From assembly GCF_003023845.1 (NCBI RefSeq), contig NZ_PYFT01000001.1:3906001-3970000 (forward strand): DNA of 64,000 bases, read 5' to 3'. The notes below the pieces were generated by a model. That model was not told the origin of the DNA. It did no database searches and was given only the letters and a program-made list of their open reading frames with translations. The position numbers and the translations under genes are program-made. Source of the DNA: Adhaeribacter arboris. Lineage in GTDB: Bacteria > Bacteroidota > Bacteroidia > Cytophagales > Hymenobacteraceae. This document shows positions 44,291 to 53,870 of the stretch, in pieces; position 1 is the stretch's first letter, and every line of letters starts with the position of its first letter.

Positions 44291-44911
44291 ATGCATTTGG
44301 TAGTTAATCAGCCAAAAGAAATTTTTATTGTAGATTATTCCAGTCAGACGGATGCCGAAATTTGGAACGATTTCAAGAAAGGGGAAGAATTAGCCTTTTC
44401 GTATATTTACTACAAGTTTTTTAACGATTTGTACTATTATGGTATTAAAATTACAAATTCCGAGGAGATAGTACAGGATTCTATTCAGGAATTGTTTGCT
44501 TCTATCTGGAAAAATAAAGATCAGTTAGGTCACGTCCATTCTATCAAATTTTATTTATTAAAATCGCTCCGCCGAGGTATTATCCGGCACCTGGAACGGG
44601 ATAAAAAACAATACTTGCGCCTGAGCATTTTTGGCAGTAGGCAACCGGATATAGCGTTTTCGGAAGAAGAAATTACTATTCAGGAAGAAGCCAGTTCCGA
44701 AAAAAAACAACATATTTCTAACTTGCTTAATACTTTATCGAAGCGCCAGAAAGAAGTAATCTACCTGAAATACTACGAAAATCTGGAGTTCGACGAAATT
44801 GCCGAATTAATGGTTTTGAATTACCAATCGGTAATTAACCATGTTCATAAAGCCTTTAAGAAATTGCGCAAAGATCAGGATTTTGCCCGCTTGTATATAG
44901 CCGGCAAGTAA
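44291..44911 (+). CDS. ECF sigma-70 factor (FecI-like)
   Basis: 206 residues from ATG 44291; an in-frame GTG at 44279 is an alternative. Sigma region 2 is DAEIWNDFKKGEELAFSYIYYKFFNDLYYYG...EEIVQDSIQELFASIWKNKDQL, and region 4 is LLNTLSKRQKEVIYLKYYENLEFDEIAELMVLNYQSVINHVHKAFKKLRK, the helix-turn-helix. It should direct transcription of the susCD unit under control of FecR. It is divergent from fecR rather than in the same operon, which is not the commonest order. Confidence 0.93.
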   Translation: MHLVVNQPKEIFIVDYSSQTDAEIWNDFKKGEELAFSYIYYKFFNDLYYYGIKITNSEEIVQDSIQELFASIWKNKDQLGHVHSIKFYLLKSLRRGIIRHLERDKKQYLRLSIFGSRQPDIAFSEEEITIQEEASSEKKQHISNLLNTLSKRQKEVIYLKYYENLEFDEIAELMVLNYQSVINHVHKAFKKLRKDQDFARLYIAGK

Positions 44912-45079
44912 GATATACATTGAAGATTATCTGAAATTTTGATTAATTTTAACACTAGTCTTTTCATATCTCACTCATCCAAGACTTGGCACAAAAGTAA
45001 ATCCATGTTGTGGCTAATGAGGTAAGTTAGTTTTATTGTTGTAGCCTTTTTTATCCTGTAACCAGATCCTATTATTTTT

Positions 45080-46120
45080 TTACTTGCTGGCCGCTAGTCT
45101 TAAACCTGGTGTAAAGGCTTGCTTCGGATTAGTTTCTAAAAGTTGTTTTACTTCGGCCTTTGTAAAACCGGCCGCTCGTAAGGCTGGTAAAAAAGCAGTA
45201 AAAACGGTTTCATAGCCACGAAACTCGCCTCCTTGTTTTTCACCCACGTGGTACCAACCCGCATCCTGCGAAATAAGCACTTGCTTTAATAAGCCAGCTG
45301 ACTTCATATTCTGAAGAAATTGCACGTATTCCGGAATATTATCGGGACTAATGCCATCAAACTCCACCCAGGCTCCGGATTTTGCGGCTTGTTGGTGTAG
45401 CTGCGCATTTTTCTCGTTTTGAGCGTGTACCCAGATAAATGCTTTTTCGGCCACTCCGTTCTCTTGCAAAAGTTTAAGTTGAGCCAAAGCCGCTTCGCCA
45501 TTACCGGTATGCGAGGCAATAGTTAAACCGGTTTTTAAATGCGTGAGCGCGGCTGCTTTTACTAATTTTTCGTTTACCGTGGAAAGTGGGCCAGCATCTA
45601 CGCTGATTTTCATAAAACCTGGCCGGATATCCGTGCTATCAATTCCTTGTTCAACTTCCTTTACCCAACGCGCCGAAAGTTGCTCGGCGGTTTCGGAAAA
45701 AGCATGCTGCGGCAAAAATTTACCTTGTCCGGCACCATAGTAACCCGTATTGGTGAGAATGGTAAGTCCGCTGGCCTGACTTAAGCGTTGCAGCAAAAGA
45801 GCATCGCGACCTAAATAAGCCGGGGTACATTCAATTAATGTTTCACAGCCTTGTTGCCGTAACTTCTGGAGGTAGGGCATTACTTTTACAAAAACCTCGT
45901 CGGGATTATACCGGTTAGGATTAACCTGATCGGCACCGATAAAATCAACCAGTACGTGTTCATGAGATAAAGTAACCCCCAGCTTACCCGAAACAGGTCC
46001 GGTTACCGACATAATTACAGGCGAAGGAACGGCAACTTTTTTCTCCTTCATTATCCAACTCATTGCTAGTCCGGCTAGCAGCGATAGAATTAATAAATAA
46101 CAGTTTGGCTTTAGCAGCAT
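45080..46120 (-). CDS. Phosphotriesterase-family exported metallohydrolase (lactonase-like)
   Basis: 346 residues. N-terminal signal/anchor (LLILSLLAGLAMSWIM). Amidohydrolase-fold metal ligands: HEH in TLSHEHVLVDF near 53, a carboxylated Lys in FMKISVD near 172, His in ASHTGNG near 205, His in WVHAQNE near 233 and Asp in LISQDAGW near 290. This is the PTE-related group, whose natural substrates are mostly lactones; the exact substrate is unknown. It follows sdaA by 96 bases on the same strand. Confidence 0.88.
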   Translation of the reverse strand: MLLKPNCYLLILSLLAGLAMSWIMKEKKVAVPSPVIMSVTGPVSGKLGVTLSHEHVLVDFIGADQVNPNRYNPDEVFVKVMPYLQKLRQQGCETLIECTPAYLGRDALLLQRLSQASGLTILTNTGYYGAGQGKFLPQHAFSETAEQLSARWVKEVEQGIDSTDIRPGFMKISVDAGPLSTVNEKLVKAAALTHLKTGLTIASHTGNGEAALAQLKLLQENGVAEKAFIWVHAQNEKNAQLHQQAAKSGAWVEFDGISPDNIPEYVQFLQNMKSAGLLKQVLISQDAGWYHVGEKQGGEFRGYETVFTAFLPALRAAGFTKAEVKQLLETNPKQAFTPGLRLAASK

Positions 46121-46216
46121 GAAAATAGATAAGCGACAATTAAAATTATTTAAGATGTATCTTTTCCAGAATAGATCAAGCAGTAAAGTAACAGAATTTA
46201 GAAATCGGCAATCACA

Positions 46217-47125
46217 CTACGGAGCCGTTTCTTCATCCGGTAGTACCTCAATATCTTGTATCAGGACCTTTTTTTCGATGGCGCGGCCAGTCGGAGTATT
46301 GGCTAAACCGCCTAAAGCCGTTTCTTTGTAGCGGGTTTCCATACTTTGCCCCACTTCTCCGAGCGCCAGCACACATTGGTCCACGGGAATAACCGGATTT
46401 ACCCCGGCAATAGCAATTTGCGCCGATGAAAAAGCAATAGCCGCCGCACTGGCATTGCGCACAATACACGGTACTTCTACTAAACCCGCCACCGGATCGC
46501 AGATTAAACCCAGCATACATTGAATGGTAATAGCTACCGCGGCAAAAACCTGCTCTACGGGGCCGCCCAAGCAATAAACAATAGCTCCGGCTCCCATAGC
46601 GGCTGCGCTACCGGTTTCGGCCTGGCACCCACCCACTGCTCCGGCCAACGAAGCATTTTGTTCAATAATTAAGGCAATGCCGGCCGCTATTAATAAACCT
46701 TCGTGAATTTTGCGATCGGGTAAGTGATGTAAATCTTGCAAAGTAGTTAATATCCCCGGTAAAATACCCGACGCGCCCGCCGTGGGAGCTGCCACTATCC
46801 GGCCCATGCAGGAATTTACTTCTTTGGCCCCTAAGGTCCGGGAAATTAAAGTTTTAAATTCTTCGGATAAAGTAGTTACCGGGGAAGCCGCTACTTTTTT
46901 GGCGCCGTTGTTTACCATCCCTGACCTTGAAACCATATCCGCCGAAAGGCCGGTCTTTACGGCTTCTTGCATTACTTGGTAAGCGCGGGCAATATTTTGC
47001 CAGATAAATTCTTCGGTTCGCCCTCTTAACTCTATTTCGTAAGCTAATACAGGCTCATACAAGGCTTCGCCCGTGGTAGCGCAGTGCTTTTCCCAACTAA
47101 CAAAATCTTCAAAAAGCAAAGCCAT
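46217..47125 (-). CDS. sdaAA: L-serine ammonia-lyase, iron-sulfur type, alpha subunit
   Basis: 302 residues. The signature CMGRIVAAPTAGASGILPGIL near 106-126, GAVGGCQAETGSAAAMGAG near 163-180 and MLGLICDPVAGLVEVPC near 202-220 contain the three Cys ligands of the 4Fe-4S cluster. It converts L-serine to pyruvate and ammonia in the cytoplasm. Bacteroidota often have this two-subunit form; the beta subunit gene is not in this window. Length is normal for an alpha subunit. Confidence 0.93.
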   Translation of the reverse strand: MALLFEDFVSWEKHCATTGEALYEPVLAYEIELRGRTEEFIWQNIARAYQVMQEAVKTGLSADMVSRSGMVNNGAKKVAASPVTTLSEEFKTLISRTLGAKEVNSCMGRIVAAPTAGASGILPGILTTLQDLHHLPDRKIHEGLLIAAGIALIIEQNASLAGAVGGCQAETGSAAAMGAGAIVYCLGGPVEQVFAAVAITIQCMLGLICDPVAGLVEVPCIVRNASAAAIAFSSAQIAIAGVNPVIPVDQCVLALGEVGQSMETRYKETALGGLANTPTGRAIEKKVLIQDIEVLPDEETAP

Positions 47126-47343
47126 TTTGTGAAGTATGAAGTTTTACGTGATAGGGTATACTTTTTTTTGAATATTTCTTCCAACTCTACTCTGGCTATT
47201 TGCCAAAATTTAAAAAATAGAAGTAAACAAACTCTTCGGTTTCGGGCCAAACAAGCAATGTTTCTACTAAATATAACACTTTCTAAGCAGCTTTCCGCTA
47301 TTACTCCTTTACTATTTGCGCTGTTTTATTAAAGAAAGTTCCT

Positions 47344-48777
47344 CTATTCTGCTTGCGCCTCCATCGTTACGGGCACCAAAAATTTCTCACCGGTGGTAAG
47401 ATCTACTTTTAACAGTTGGTGATGGTTGGTATCCGTAATCCACAGGATAGTATCTATTAATTTTACGTCGTTTGGTTCGTCCAGACCAGCGACAAGAGTC
47501 TGTACCCGGTTTGTTTCCAGGTTTAGTACTTTTATTTTACCGTTATAGGTGTCGGCGATGTACAACTGATTTTGGTATACCGCAAGTCCCATGGTATGTT
47601 GCAGCAGAGCGGCATCCGCGTCGCCATCTACATCGCCGAAATCAAATAATCCGGTTCCGATTAAAGTTTGTACCGTTCCTTTATTTAAATCAATGGCCCG
47701 GATGGCGCTGGCTTCGGCATCGGCTACGTACAAAATACCAGCCTGTAAGGCTAAACCACTCGGCTGGTTAAAGGCAGCTTCCAGAAGAGAGCCATCGGCA
47801 AGAGCTTCGCGGCCCGTTCCGGCAAATCGCCGCACCGTTTGGGTGGCCAGGTCCATTATCAGAATCTGGTGATTACCGGCACTGGCAATATACAGCGTGT
47901 TACCCTCCAGGACCAGATCCCAGGGACTATTTGGGTTTACCGGCTCATCCAGGCTTTCTGCAAAGAAATAATAATCCAGTTCGCCGGTTCCCGCAACGGT
48001 AGTAACTTCGTTGGTAGTTAGGTTTACTTTCCGGATAGCATTGTTTTTGGCATCCGCCACGTACAAATTCTCATCCTGCAAGGCAAGACCGTGGGGTTCG
48101 TTAAAGGTGGCTTCGTTAAAAGAACCATTGCTAAAACCCCGCTGACCGCTACCAATTACCTGAAGTATCTTTCCTTCCTGGTTTATTTTTAAAATTCGAT
48201 GATTGCCGCTATCGGAGAGGTAAATAGCACCAGTGGCATCCGTAATAAATTTAGAGGGAAACTGCAATATACCCGCGGCTTGCTCTTCCGGTTGAAAAGA
48301 AAAAAGGGTACGGTTTATTTTATCGCCAAAATCCTGAATTAACAAGTCGATGTTGGGCTTTACCACGTCGTAAATTCCTTCACCGGCCCTTTGCCCAATT
48401 ACTTTACCGGCCGGGTCAATCAAAACAATGGTAGGCCAGGCGTTTACCGCATAATGTTTCCAAACCTCAAAACCGGCGTCGTTTACTACCGGGTGCGTAA
48501 TCCCGAACTTAAGAATGGCTTTCCGGATAGCATTATGGATTTTTTCGTTATCGAACTTGGCCGAATGTACCCCAATTACTACTAACTCTGCGGGATATTC
48601 CGCTTCCAGGCGGTGCAAGTCGGGTAAAATGTGCTGGCAATTAATACAACCTAACGTCCAAAAGTCCAGCAATACAATTTTCCCTCTGAAATCATTAACA
48701 GAGTAAGATTTACCGTTGGTGTTAAGCCAACCGTATTTGGTATCTATTTCAGGAGCATTTACGCGACCGGTAATCAT
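47344..48777 (-). CDS. Thioredoxin-like/NHL-repeat protein (NHLRC2-like)
   Basis: 477 residues. Residues ~10-145 form a thioredoxin/TlpA-like fold with the redox pair C-I-N-C in DFWTLGCINCQHILPDL and the cis-Pro in NAWPTIVLIDP. Residues ~165-470 are NHL propeller blades (ISDSGNHRILKI, LYVADAKNNAIRKV, LYVADAEASAIRAI, LYIADTYNGKIKVL, ITDTNHHQLLKV). This order is that of NHLRC2. No signal peptide is seen, so a cytoplasmic place is likely. Isolated transcription unit. Confidence 0.93.
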   Translation of the reverse strand: MITGRVNAPEIDTKYGWLNTNGKSYSVNDFRGKIVLLDFWTLGCINCQHILPDLHRLEAEYPAELVVIGVHSAKFDNEKIHNAIRKAILKFGITHPVVNDAGFEVWKHYAVNAWPTIVLIDPAGKVIGQRAGEGIYDVVKPNIDLLIQDFGDKINRTLFSFQPEEQAAGILQFPSKFITDATGAIYLSDSGNHRILKINQEGKILQVIGSGQRGFSNGSFNEATFNEPHGLALQDENLYVADAKNNAIRKVNLTTNEVTTVAGTGELDYYFFAESLDEPVNPNSPWDLVLEGNTLYIASAGNHQILIMDLATQTVRRFAGTGREALADGSLLEAAFNQPSGLALQAGILYVADAEASAIRAIDLNKGTVQTLIGTGLFDFGDVDGDADAALLQHTMGLAVYQNQLYIADTYNGKIKVLNLETNRVQTLVAGLDEPNDVKLIDTILWITDTNHHQLLKVDLTTGEKFLVPVTMEAQAE

Positions 48778-49279
48778 GAAGTAGTTGTTAGTTGTTCGTT
48801 ATTAGTTGTTCGGGTAATATAGTCGATAGACGATAGTCTACAGTTATGAAAAATTTTATATCAGGTTATTTTAGGTTTAAAAAACCGGCTTTTTAAAATA
48901 GACGGAATACTAACACTCGCCGGAACATACAGGAATTATACGCAAAACTACTTTCATTTAAGTCCTCCGTCTTATCTAGGTATAAGGTTAGGCTAATATA
49001 TCCGAAGCAAATTGCTAGTTGAACCGAACATGCGTCGAAAAAGTTACAACCCATCCCCAAGCTTTTTGTTTTAGCATTACCCAATCTTTAGGCGTAACTT
49101 TCGTCTTTAAATAGCTAATTGTAGCCGGAGAAACGCGATGAAATAAAGAAAATAGATTGAAAAGCCGGGTTAGCGTAAACTTTAGAATATACGTATTCCG
49201 ACGAAATGAATTTAGATTATAATTTACAACCAGTTAGTGCTTATCCGCAGTTGGTTAGTCGAACAACGAATAACTATTT
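48778..49279. other. Spacer with simple word repeats upstream of nuoA
   Basis: About 500 bases. 48782-48816 contains the repeated words GTTGTTCGTTATTAGTTGTTCG; 48822-48845 has TAGTCGATAGACGATAGTC. Both word types recur in other spacers of the window (near 49255, 52637 and 59523). No gene was recognised; the nuoA promoter should lie toward the 3' end. Confidence 0.5.
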
Positions 49280-49786
49280 ATGAACGAACTATATTTATCT
49301 GATTTCGGCACCATTCTGCTCTTTCTTATTGGAGGAGCGGTGTTTATTATGATTGGTCTGCTTACGGCCCGGTTTATCCGGCCGGCAAAACCAAACCCTG
49401 AGAAATTAGCCTCGTACGAATGCGGCGAAGAATCAATGGGAAGTTCGTGGGTACAGTTTAATCCGCGTTTCTACGTGATTGCGTTAATTTTTATCATTTT
49501 CGATGTAGAGCTTGCCTTCTTATTTCCGTGGGCGGTGGTATTTGGGCAGCGTTCGTTAATAGAAGAAACCAATGGTTTGTGGGGTTGGTTTGCTCTCACC
49601 GAAATGTTTATTTTTATTGGTATTCTGGCTTTAGGTTTAGCATACGCCTGGGTTAAAGGCCACCTGGATTGGGTAAAACAAAAACCCGTTATTCCGCGGA
49701 GCATTTCTAAAGTACCGCTATCCGTTTACGCCAAAATCAACGCTCAGCAGTACGAGATAAAGAAAGAAAAAGTAGAATCGTTGTAA
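49280..49786 (+). CDS. nuoA: NADH-quinone oxidoreductase subunit A
   Basis: 168 residues with three transmembrane helices (~15-35, 70-95, 110-130). [49 protein letters not shown] is the NuoA core, including the conserved Cys and the FDVE motif. It is part of the proton-pumping membrane arm of complex I. It should be followed by nuoB, but a 193-codon foreign gene is placed between them. Confidence 0.97.
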   Translation: MNELYLSDFGTILLFLIGGAVFIMIGLLTARFIRPAKPNPEKLASYECGEESMGSSWVQFNPRFYVIALIFIIFDVELAFLFPWAVVFGQRSLIEETNGLWGWFALTEMFIFIGILALGLAYAWVKGHLDWVKQKPVIPRSISKVPLSVYAKINAQQYEIKKEKVESL

Positions 49787-49799
49787 TAATTAACCTAAT

Positions 49800-50378
49800 A
49801 TGATAGAAGACTCCAAAGCACATTCACTAGATACAATTGAAGATGTAGAAACAAAGTTGAAGCGTTTTGAATCTTCTGATTTCATATATCAAGAAGATCT
49901 TACGAAAGAATTAGATCTGTTAGATGGTGATTTTGACGAAAGAATAATCAGTAAGATTGTTCTTTGGAAAGTTAATCGTGCACCTTTGTTAGACAATAAA
50001 ACGATTGATTTATTAAATAAAATTAAAAAAGACGATAAACAGATTGACGAAGACTTAACGAAAGAAATTCTCACAAGACTTTTAGATAAGAAGAATAGAG
50101 GTTTCGATTTACCGATGGCTTCTACTTTGTTAAGATTCAAAAATCCATCTATTTACCAAATAATTGATCAACGCGCTTACCGAATCTTAAAGAAAAATCA
50201 AATTTTAAGAATTCCTTATTCTATTGAGAAAAAGATTAACCTCTACTTAGCATACCTAGCCGACTTAAGAGCTTTAACTGATAAATATAACCTCAAATTT
50301 GAGTGGTTAGATCGTACTCTTTACAAAATGGATAAAGAAATAAATAAAAATATAAAGTTGAAAAATTACGGAAAATAA
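49800..50378 (+). CDS. AT-rich hypothetical protein inserted between nuoA and nuoB
   Basis: 192 residues, lysine, isoleucine and leucine rich, with clearly higher AT content and A-ending codons than nuoA or nuoB. It starts 14 bases after the nuoA stop and ends one base before the nuoB ATG, so it is inserted without breaking the operon. The middle [27 protein letters not shown] resembles, at low confidence, the HhH-type helical core of some DNA glycosylase-like proteins (ending a helix, then a loop with an Asp). No signal peptide or membrane segment. It is not a known complex I subunit. Confidence 0.85.
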   Translation: MIEDSKAHSLDTIEDVETKLKRFESSDFIYQEDLTKELDLLDGDFDERIISKIVLWKVNRAPLLDNKTIDLLNKIKKDDKQIDEDLTKEILTRLLDKKNRGFDLPMASTLLRFKNPSIYQIIDQRAYRILKKNQILRIPYSIEKKINLYLAYLADLRALTDKYNLKFEWLDRTLYKMDKEINKNIKLKNYGK

Positions 50379-50379
50379 A

Positions 50380-50907
50380 ATGACCAATATACCGAGCAGA
50401 GAGAAAACCGGGGAAGGCAGTATTATAATAGGTAAGTTAGATGATTTTTTAAATTACGCGCGCTTATCGGCCTTGTGGCCCATGCAATTCGGACTAGCCT
50501 GCTGCGCTATTGAAATGATGGGAGCCTGGTCGTCGGCGTATGATATTGACCGAATGGGAGTTATTCCGCGGGCTTCTCCCCGTCAGTCGGATGTTATTAT
50601 TATTGCCGGCACCGTTACTTTTAAAATGGCGGATCGTATCCGGCGGTTATACGAACAAATGGCTGAACCGCGCTACGTTATTTCGATGGGATCTTGCTCT
50701 AACTGCGGTGGCCCTTATTGGGAACACGGTTACCACGTAGTGAAAGGCGTTGACCGCATTATTCCGGTAGATGTTTACGTACCTGGTTGCCCACCCCGCC
50801 CGGAAGCTTTAATTGGTGGTTTTCTGCAATTGCAGGAAAAAATCCGGCAGGAAAGCTTACTCACCGCGCCCAAAGCCGTGCAAAGATTGATGGGGGTTAG
50901 TCCATAG
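50380..50907 (+). CDS. nuoB: NADH-quinone oxidoreductase subunit B
   Basis: 175 residues. [12 protein letters not shown] near 33-44, [43 protein letters not shown] near 103-145 contain the four Cys ligands (CC, C, C) of the N2 4Fe-4S cluster. This is the peripheral-arm subunit beside the quinone site. Its ATG follows the inserted gene by one base. A palindromic repeat and word-repeat debris separate it from nuoC. Confidence 0.97.
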   Translation: MTNIPSREKTGEGSIIIGKLDDFLNYARLSALWPMQFGLACCAIEMMGAWSSAYDIDRMGVIPRASPRQSDVIIIAGTVTFKMADRIRRLYEQMAEPRYVISMGSCSNCGGPYWEHGYHVVKGVDRIIPVDVYVPGCPPRPEALIGGFLQLQEKIRQESLLTAPKAVQRLMGVSP

Positions 50908-50960
50908 ATCACTGATTGTTATGGTTGAATGGTTAGATGGTTAAAGGATTGATTAACTTA

Positions 50961-50993
50961 AAACCCGGTAGGTTTTAAAAACCTACCGGGTTT
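50961..50993. repeat. REP-like palindrome, copy 9 (between nuoB and nuoC)
   Basis: 33-base palindrome with perfect 16-base arms around a central A, the same family as the copies in the cas locus; the only copy found outside that locus in the window. It is preceded by GGTTGAATGGTTAGATGGTTAA-like word repeats. Confidence 0.93.
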
Positions 50994-51005
50994 AAATACA
51001 GGAAG

Positions 51006-51557
51006 ATGTCTTTCGACGAAATTAAAAATATTATTACCGGAATTTTTGGCGATACTGTGATTGTACGGGAAAACCGCCAGGAATTAATGCCTTATTTGGT
51101 TATTCAAACAAACCAGATAGCCGAAGTTTGCGCCGAATTGCACGCGAATGAACAATTGTATTTCGATGTATTATCTTGCCAGACAGGCATTGATAATGGT
51201 CCGGACGCAGGCACTTTAGAGGTAGCGTATAATTTGTATTCTATTCCTTACAACCACCATTTGTGCCTGAAGGTTACTGTGCCGCGTAATGCCGAGAATG
51301 CACCTTTACCAATCATTTCTACGGTAAGCCACATCTGGCGCACCGCCGATTGGCACGAACGCGAAATTTTTGACCTAGTAGGAATTCAGTTTTCAAATCA
51401 CCCGGACATGCGCCGGATTTTATGCGCCGCCGACTGGGAAGGCCATCCGCTCCGGAAAGATTACAAAGCCCAGGAATATTACCACGGCATCCGGGTAGCT
51501 TTCGACGAACACAACCGCAACAACGGCTTTAAAGGCGAAAACTGGCGAGAGAATTAA
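51006..51557 (+). CDS. nuoC: NADH-quinone oxidoreductase subunit C
   Basis: 183 residues. YFDVLSCQTGIDNG and the C-terminal HIWRTADWHEREIFDLVGIQFSNHPDMRRILCAADWEGHPLRKDY are the 30-kDa subunit signature. It is a peripheral-arm scaffold that contacts NuoD. Twelve bases separate it from the palindrome upstream. The next gene downstream is a foreign insertion rather than nuoD. Confidence 0.96.
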   Translation: MSFDEIKNIITGIFGDTVIVRENRQELMPYLVIQTNQIAEVCAELHANEQLYFDVLSCQTGIDNGPDAGTLEVAYNLYSIPYNHHLCLKVTVPRNAENAPLPIISTVSHIWRTADWHEREIFDLVGIQFSNHPDMRRILCAADWEGHPLRKDYKAQEYYHGIRVAFDEHNRNNGFKGENWREN

Positions 51558-51653
51558 ATAATTTTAAAGGTACTTTTGATTTCCAAACTATCGGGTAACA
51601 ATTCTACTGCAAGAGTTGATCACAAAAAATATTGTATTTGAGGACACAGCGAC

Positions 51654-52568
51654 ATGCCCATTTTCAAAGAAGATAGCGGACAACTAAAAAAATTGAAGAT
51701 TAATTCATTGAGTAAGGAGAAAAGCCTTCAATTACTTATTGAAAATAATTTATTGGAAGTTTTGGATATGCATCTTTTAGCTAGTGAATACTCCACTACT
51801 TTTGGTGGGCGGATTGATACACTCGCTGTGGATATGGATGGAGCGCCGGTGATTATAGAGTATAAATTAAATAAAAACGATAATGTAATTAATCAGGCAT
51901 TATCTTATCTGCGGTGGCTGAAAGCTCAAAAAGTTGAATTTTTTGAAATGCTAGTAATCAAAAAATTAGGTAAAGAAGTATCGGATAAATTAAAGATAGA
52001 TTGGAATAACCCACGGGTAATTTGCATTGCCGAAAATTACAGCAAGTTTGATATTGACACCGTAGAAGTAATTCCGATGCGTTTAGAACTTTTTAAATAC
52101 CGCTATTACGAGAATGGTATTTTTAGTTTAGAATCTTTAAATACTAATTCACCCACTAGTGAAAAGTCAGAAAACCTTAAAGTAAACAGTATTCTTGAAA
52201 ATATAAGCCTTATCAACGAGGATACGAACAATATCAAAAAGGGTCTTATAAAAGCGCCATCTTCTATCCAAAACCTTTTCGAAGAACTACGCAGCAGAAT
52301 ATTACAGCTAGATGAAAATATAGTAGAAAAGAAAACAGCAATTTACATTGCTTACAGAGTTTCAAAAAACTTTGCTGAAGTCCATTTGGGTAAACAGCAG
52401 ATAAAATTATATCTGCGCTCCGTTAACTATGAAGATCCGTTAAATAAAATCGAGAAAGTACCAGAAACTTATCAATATACGATGGATTGCCGAACTTATA
52501 TTAGAAATACAGAAGATCTTGATTATGTAATGAAATTGGTAGAACAATCTTATAATGATGTTATATAA
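51654..52568 (+). CDS. PD-(D/E)XK nuclease-like protein with DUF5655-type C-terminus, inserted between nuoC and nuoD
   Basis: 304 residues, AT-rich compared with nuoC and nuoD. The N-terminal half has GGRIDTLAVDMDGAPVIIEYKLNKN, i.e. Asp, then E-Y-K on the next strand, the PD-(D/E)XK nuclease pattern as in NucS-like endonucleases, followed by NQALSYLRWL, matching the downstream Q-x-x-x-Y/L helix. The C-terminal third (LRSRILQLDENIVEKKTAIYIAYRV...NFAEVHLGKQQIKLYLRS) matches the DUF5655 domain found fused to such nucleases. A DNA-acting or defence role is plausible. It is in the nuo direction with 96 and 99 bases of spacer on either side. Confidence 0.82.
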   Translation: MPIFKEDSGQLKKLKINSLSKEKSLQLLIENNLLEVLDMHLLASEYSTTFGGRIDTLAVDMDGAPVIIEYKLNKNDNVINQALSYLRWLKAQKVEFFEMLVIKKLGKEVSDKLKIDWNNPRVICIAENYSKFDIDTVEVIPMRLELFKYRYYENGIFSLESLNTNSPTSEKSENLKVNSILENISLINEDTNNIKKGLIKAPSSIQNLFEELRSRILQLDENIVEKKTAIYIAYRVSKNFAEVHLGKQQIKLYLRSVNYEDPLNKIEKVPETYQYTMDCRTYIRNTEDLDYVMKLVEQSYNDVI

Positions 52569-52667
52569 ACTTAACATGCATGCATAAAACCATTCAACCA
52601 TCTTACAATTTAGCACTACAACAAATAAAAATTCGTGGACTATTGACCATGGACTATCGACTAAAAA

Positions 52668-53870
52668 ATGACCAGCCGTTATACCGAATATTTACTGCAA
52701 GCCGAACCGAATAAGTTTGACGTGGCCGATTTAAAAGCCGGTGAAATGCTCTTGAACATGGGACCGCAGCACCCGGCTACCCACGGCGTTTTACGGCTCG
52801 AACTAATCACCGATGGCGAAATAGTAGTAGATGTAGTACCGCATATTGGCTATTTGCATCGCTGCTTCGAAAAACACGCTGAATCGCTGGCTTATAACCA
52901 AACGCTGCCTTACGTAGACCGCATGGATTACCTGGCCGCCATGAACTCGGAACACGTTTGGTGCATGGGCGTGGAAAAAATGCTGGGTCTTACGGGTCAG
53001 TTACCGAAGCGGGTAGAATACATTCGGGTGCTGGTAGCCGAGTTAAACCGCATTGCTTCCCATTTAGTAGCTATTGGCACCTACGCCATTGATATTGGCG
53101 CGTTTACGCCGTTTTTGTGGTTACTCCGCGATCGCGAACACATTCAACGCTTGCTCGAATGGGCTTCCGGCGCCCGGATGCTGTACAATTACATCTGGAT
53201 CGGGGGCTTATACTACGATTTACCCATTGGGTTTGAAGAACGCTGCCGGGAGTTTGTGGAGTATTTTTTACCCAAGCTGGAAGAATTAGATCAGATTTTA
53301 ATTAATAACAAAATTTTTATTGATCGTACGGCGCACGTAGGAGTTTTGCCCTTGGATGTGGCGATTAATTACGGTTGCTCCGGGCCAATGCTGCGCTCTT
53401 CAGGTTTAAAGTTCGATTTACGGCGCGTAGATGGGTATTCGGTTTACCCCGAACTGGAATTTGATATTCCGGTAGGGCAAGGCTTAATGGGTACTACCGG
53501 CGATTGCTGGGATCGGAATTACGTGCGGGCGCAGGAAATGCGCGAATCGCTTAAAATTATTCGCCAATGCCTGGAACGCCTGACTACCGATTATAAACGT
53601 TCGCCCGATTTTGATCCGCAGGCTATGTGCCCGAAAAAAATTAGGCCGAAAGAACAGGAATTCTATTTCCGGGCCGAGACTCCACGCGGCGAGTTAGGTT
53701 ACTATTTCCGGGCTACCGGTAAATCAGACATTCCTTTCCGGTGCAAAGGCCGTTCGCCTTGTTTTTCTAACTTGTCGGTTCTGCCCGAAATTGCGAAAGG
53801 CTGTATGGTAGCGGATTTAATTGCTATTGTAGGTTCGGTGGATATTGTATTGGGAGAGTTAGATCGGTAA
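52668..53870 (+). CDS. nuoD: NADH-quinone oxidoreductase subunit D
   Basis: 400 residues. [16 protein letters not shown] near 31, [15 protein letters not shown] near 57, [14 protein letters not shown] and the C-terminal [30 protein letters not shown] are diagnostic of the 49-kDa subunit, which forms the quinone cavity. After it the strand changes and no nuoE follows within the window, so the remaining subunits must be encoded elsewhere. Confidence 0.97.
   Translation: MTSRYTEYLLQAEPNKFDVADLKAGEMLLNMGPQHPATHGVLRLELITDGEIVVDVVPHIGYLHRCFEKHAESLAYNQTLPYVDRMDYLAAMNSEHVWCMGVEKMLGLTGQLPKRVEYIRVLVAELNRIASHLVAIGTYAIDIGAFTPFLWLLRDREHIQRLLEWASGARMLYNYIWIGGLYYDLPIGFEERCREFVEYFLPKLEELDQILINNKIFIDRTAHVGVLPLDVAINYGCSGPMLRSSGLKFDLRRVDGYSVYPELEFDIPVGQGLMGTTGDCWDRNYVRAQEMRESLKIIRQCLERLTTDYKRSPDFDPQAMCPKKIRPKEQEFYFRAETPRGELGYYFRATGKSDIPFRCKGRSPCFSNLSVLPEIAKGCMVADLIAIVGSVDIVLGELDR

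Noticed and set aside
46119-46331. Plus-strand frame across the sdaA end
   Set aside because: Antisense to sdaA; no independent support.
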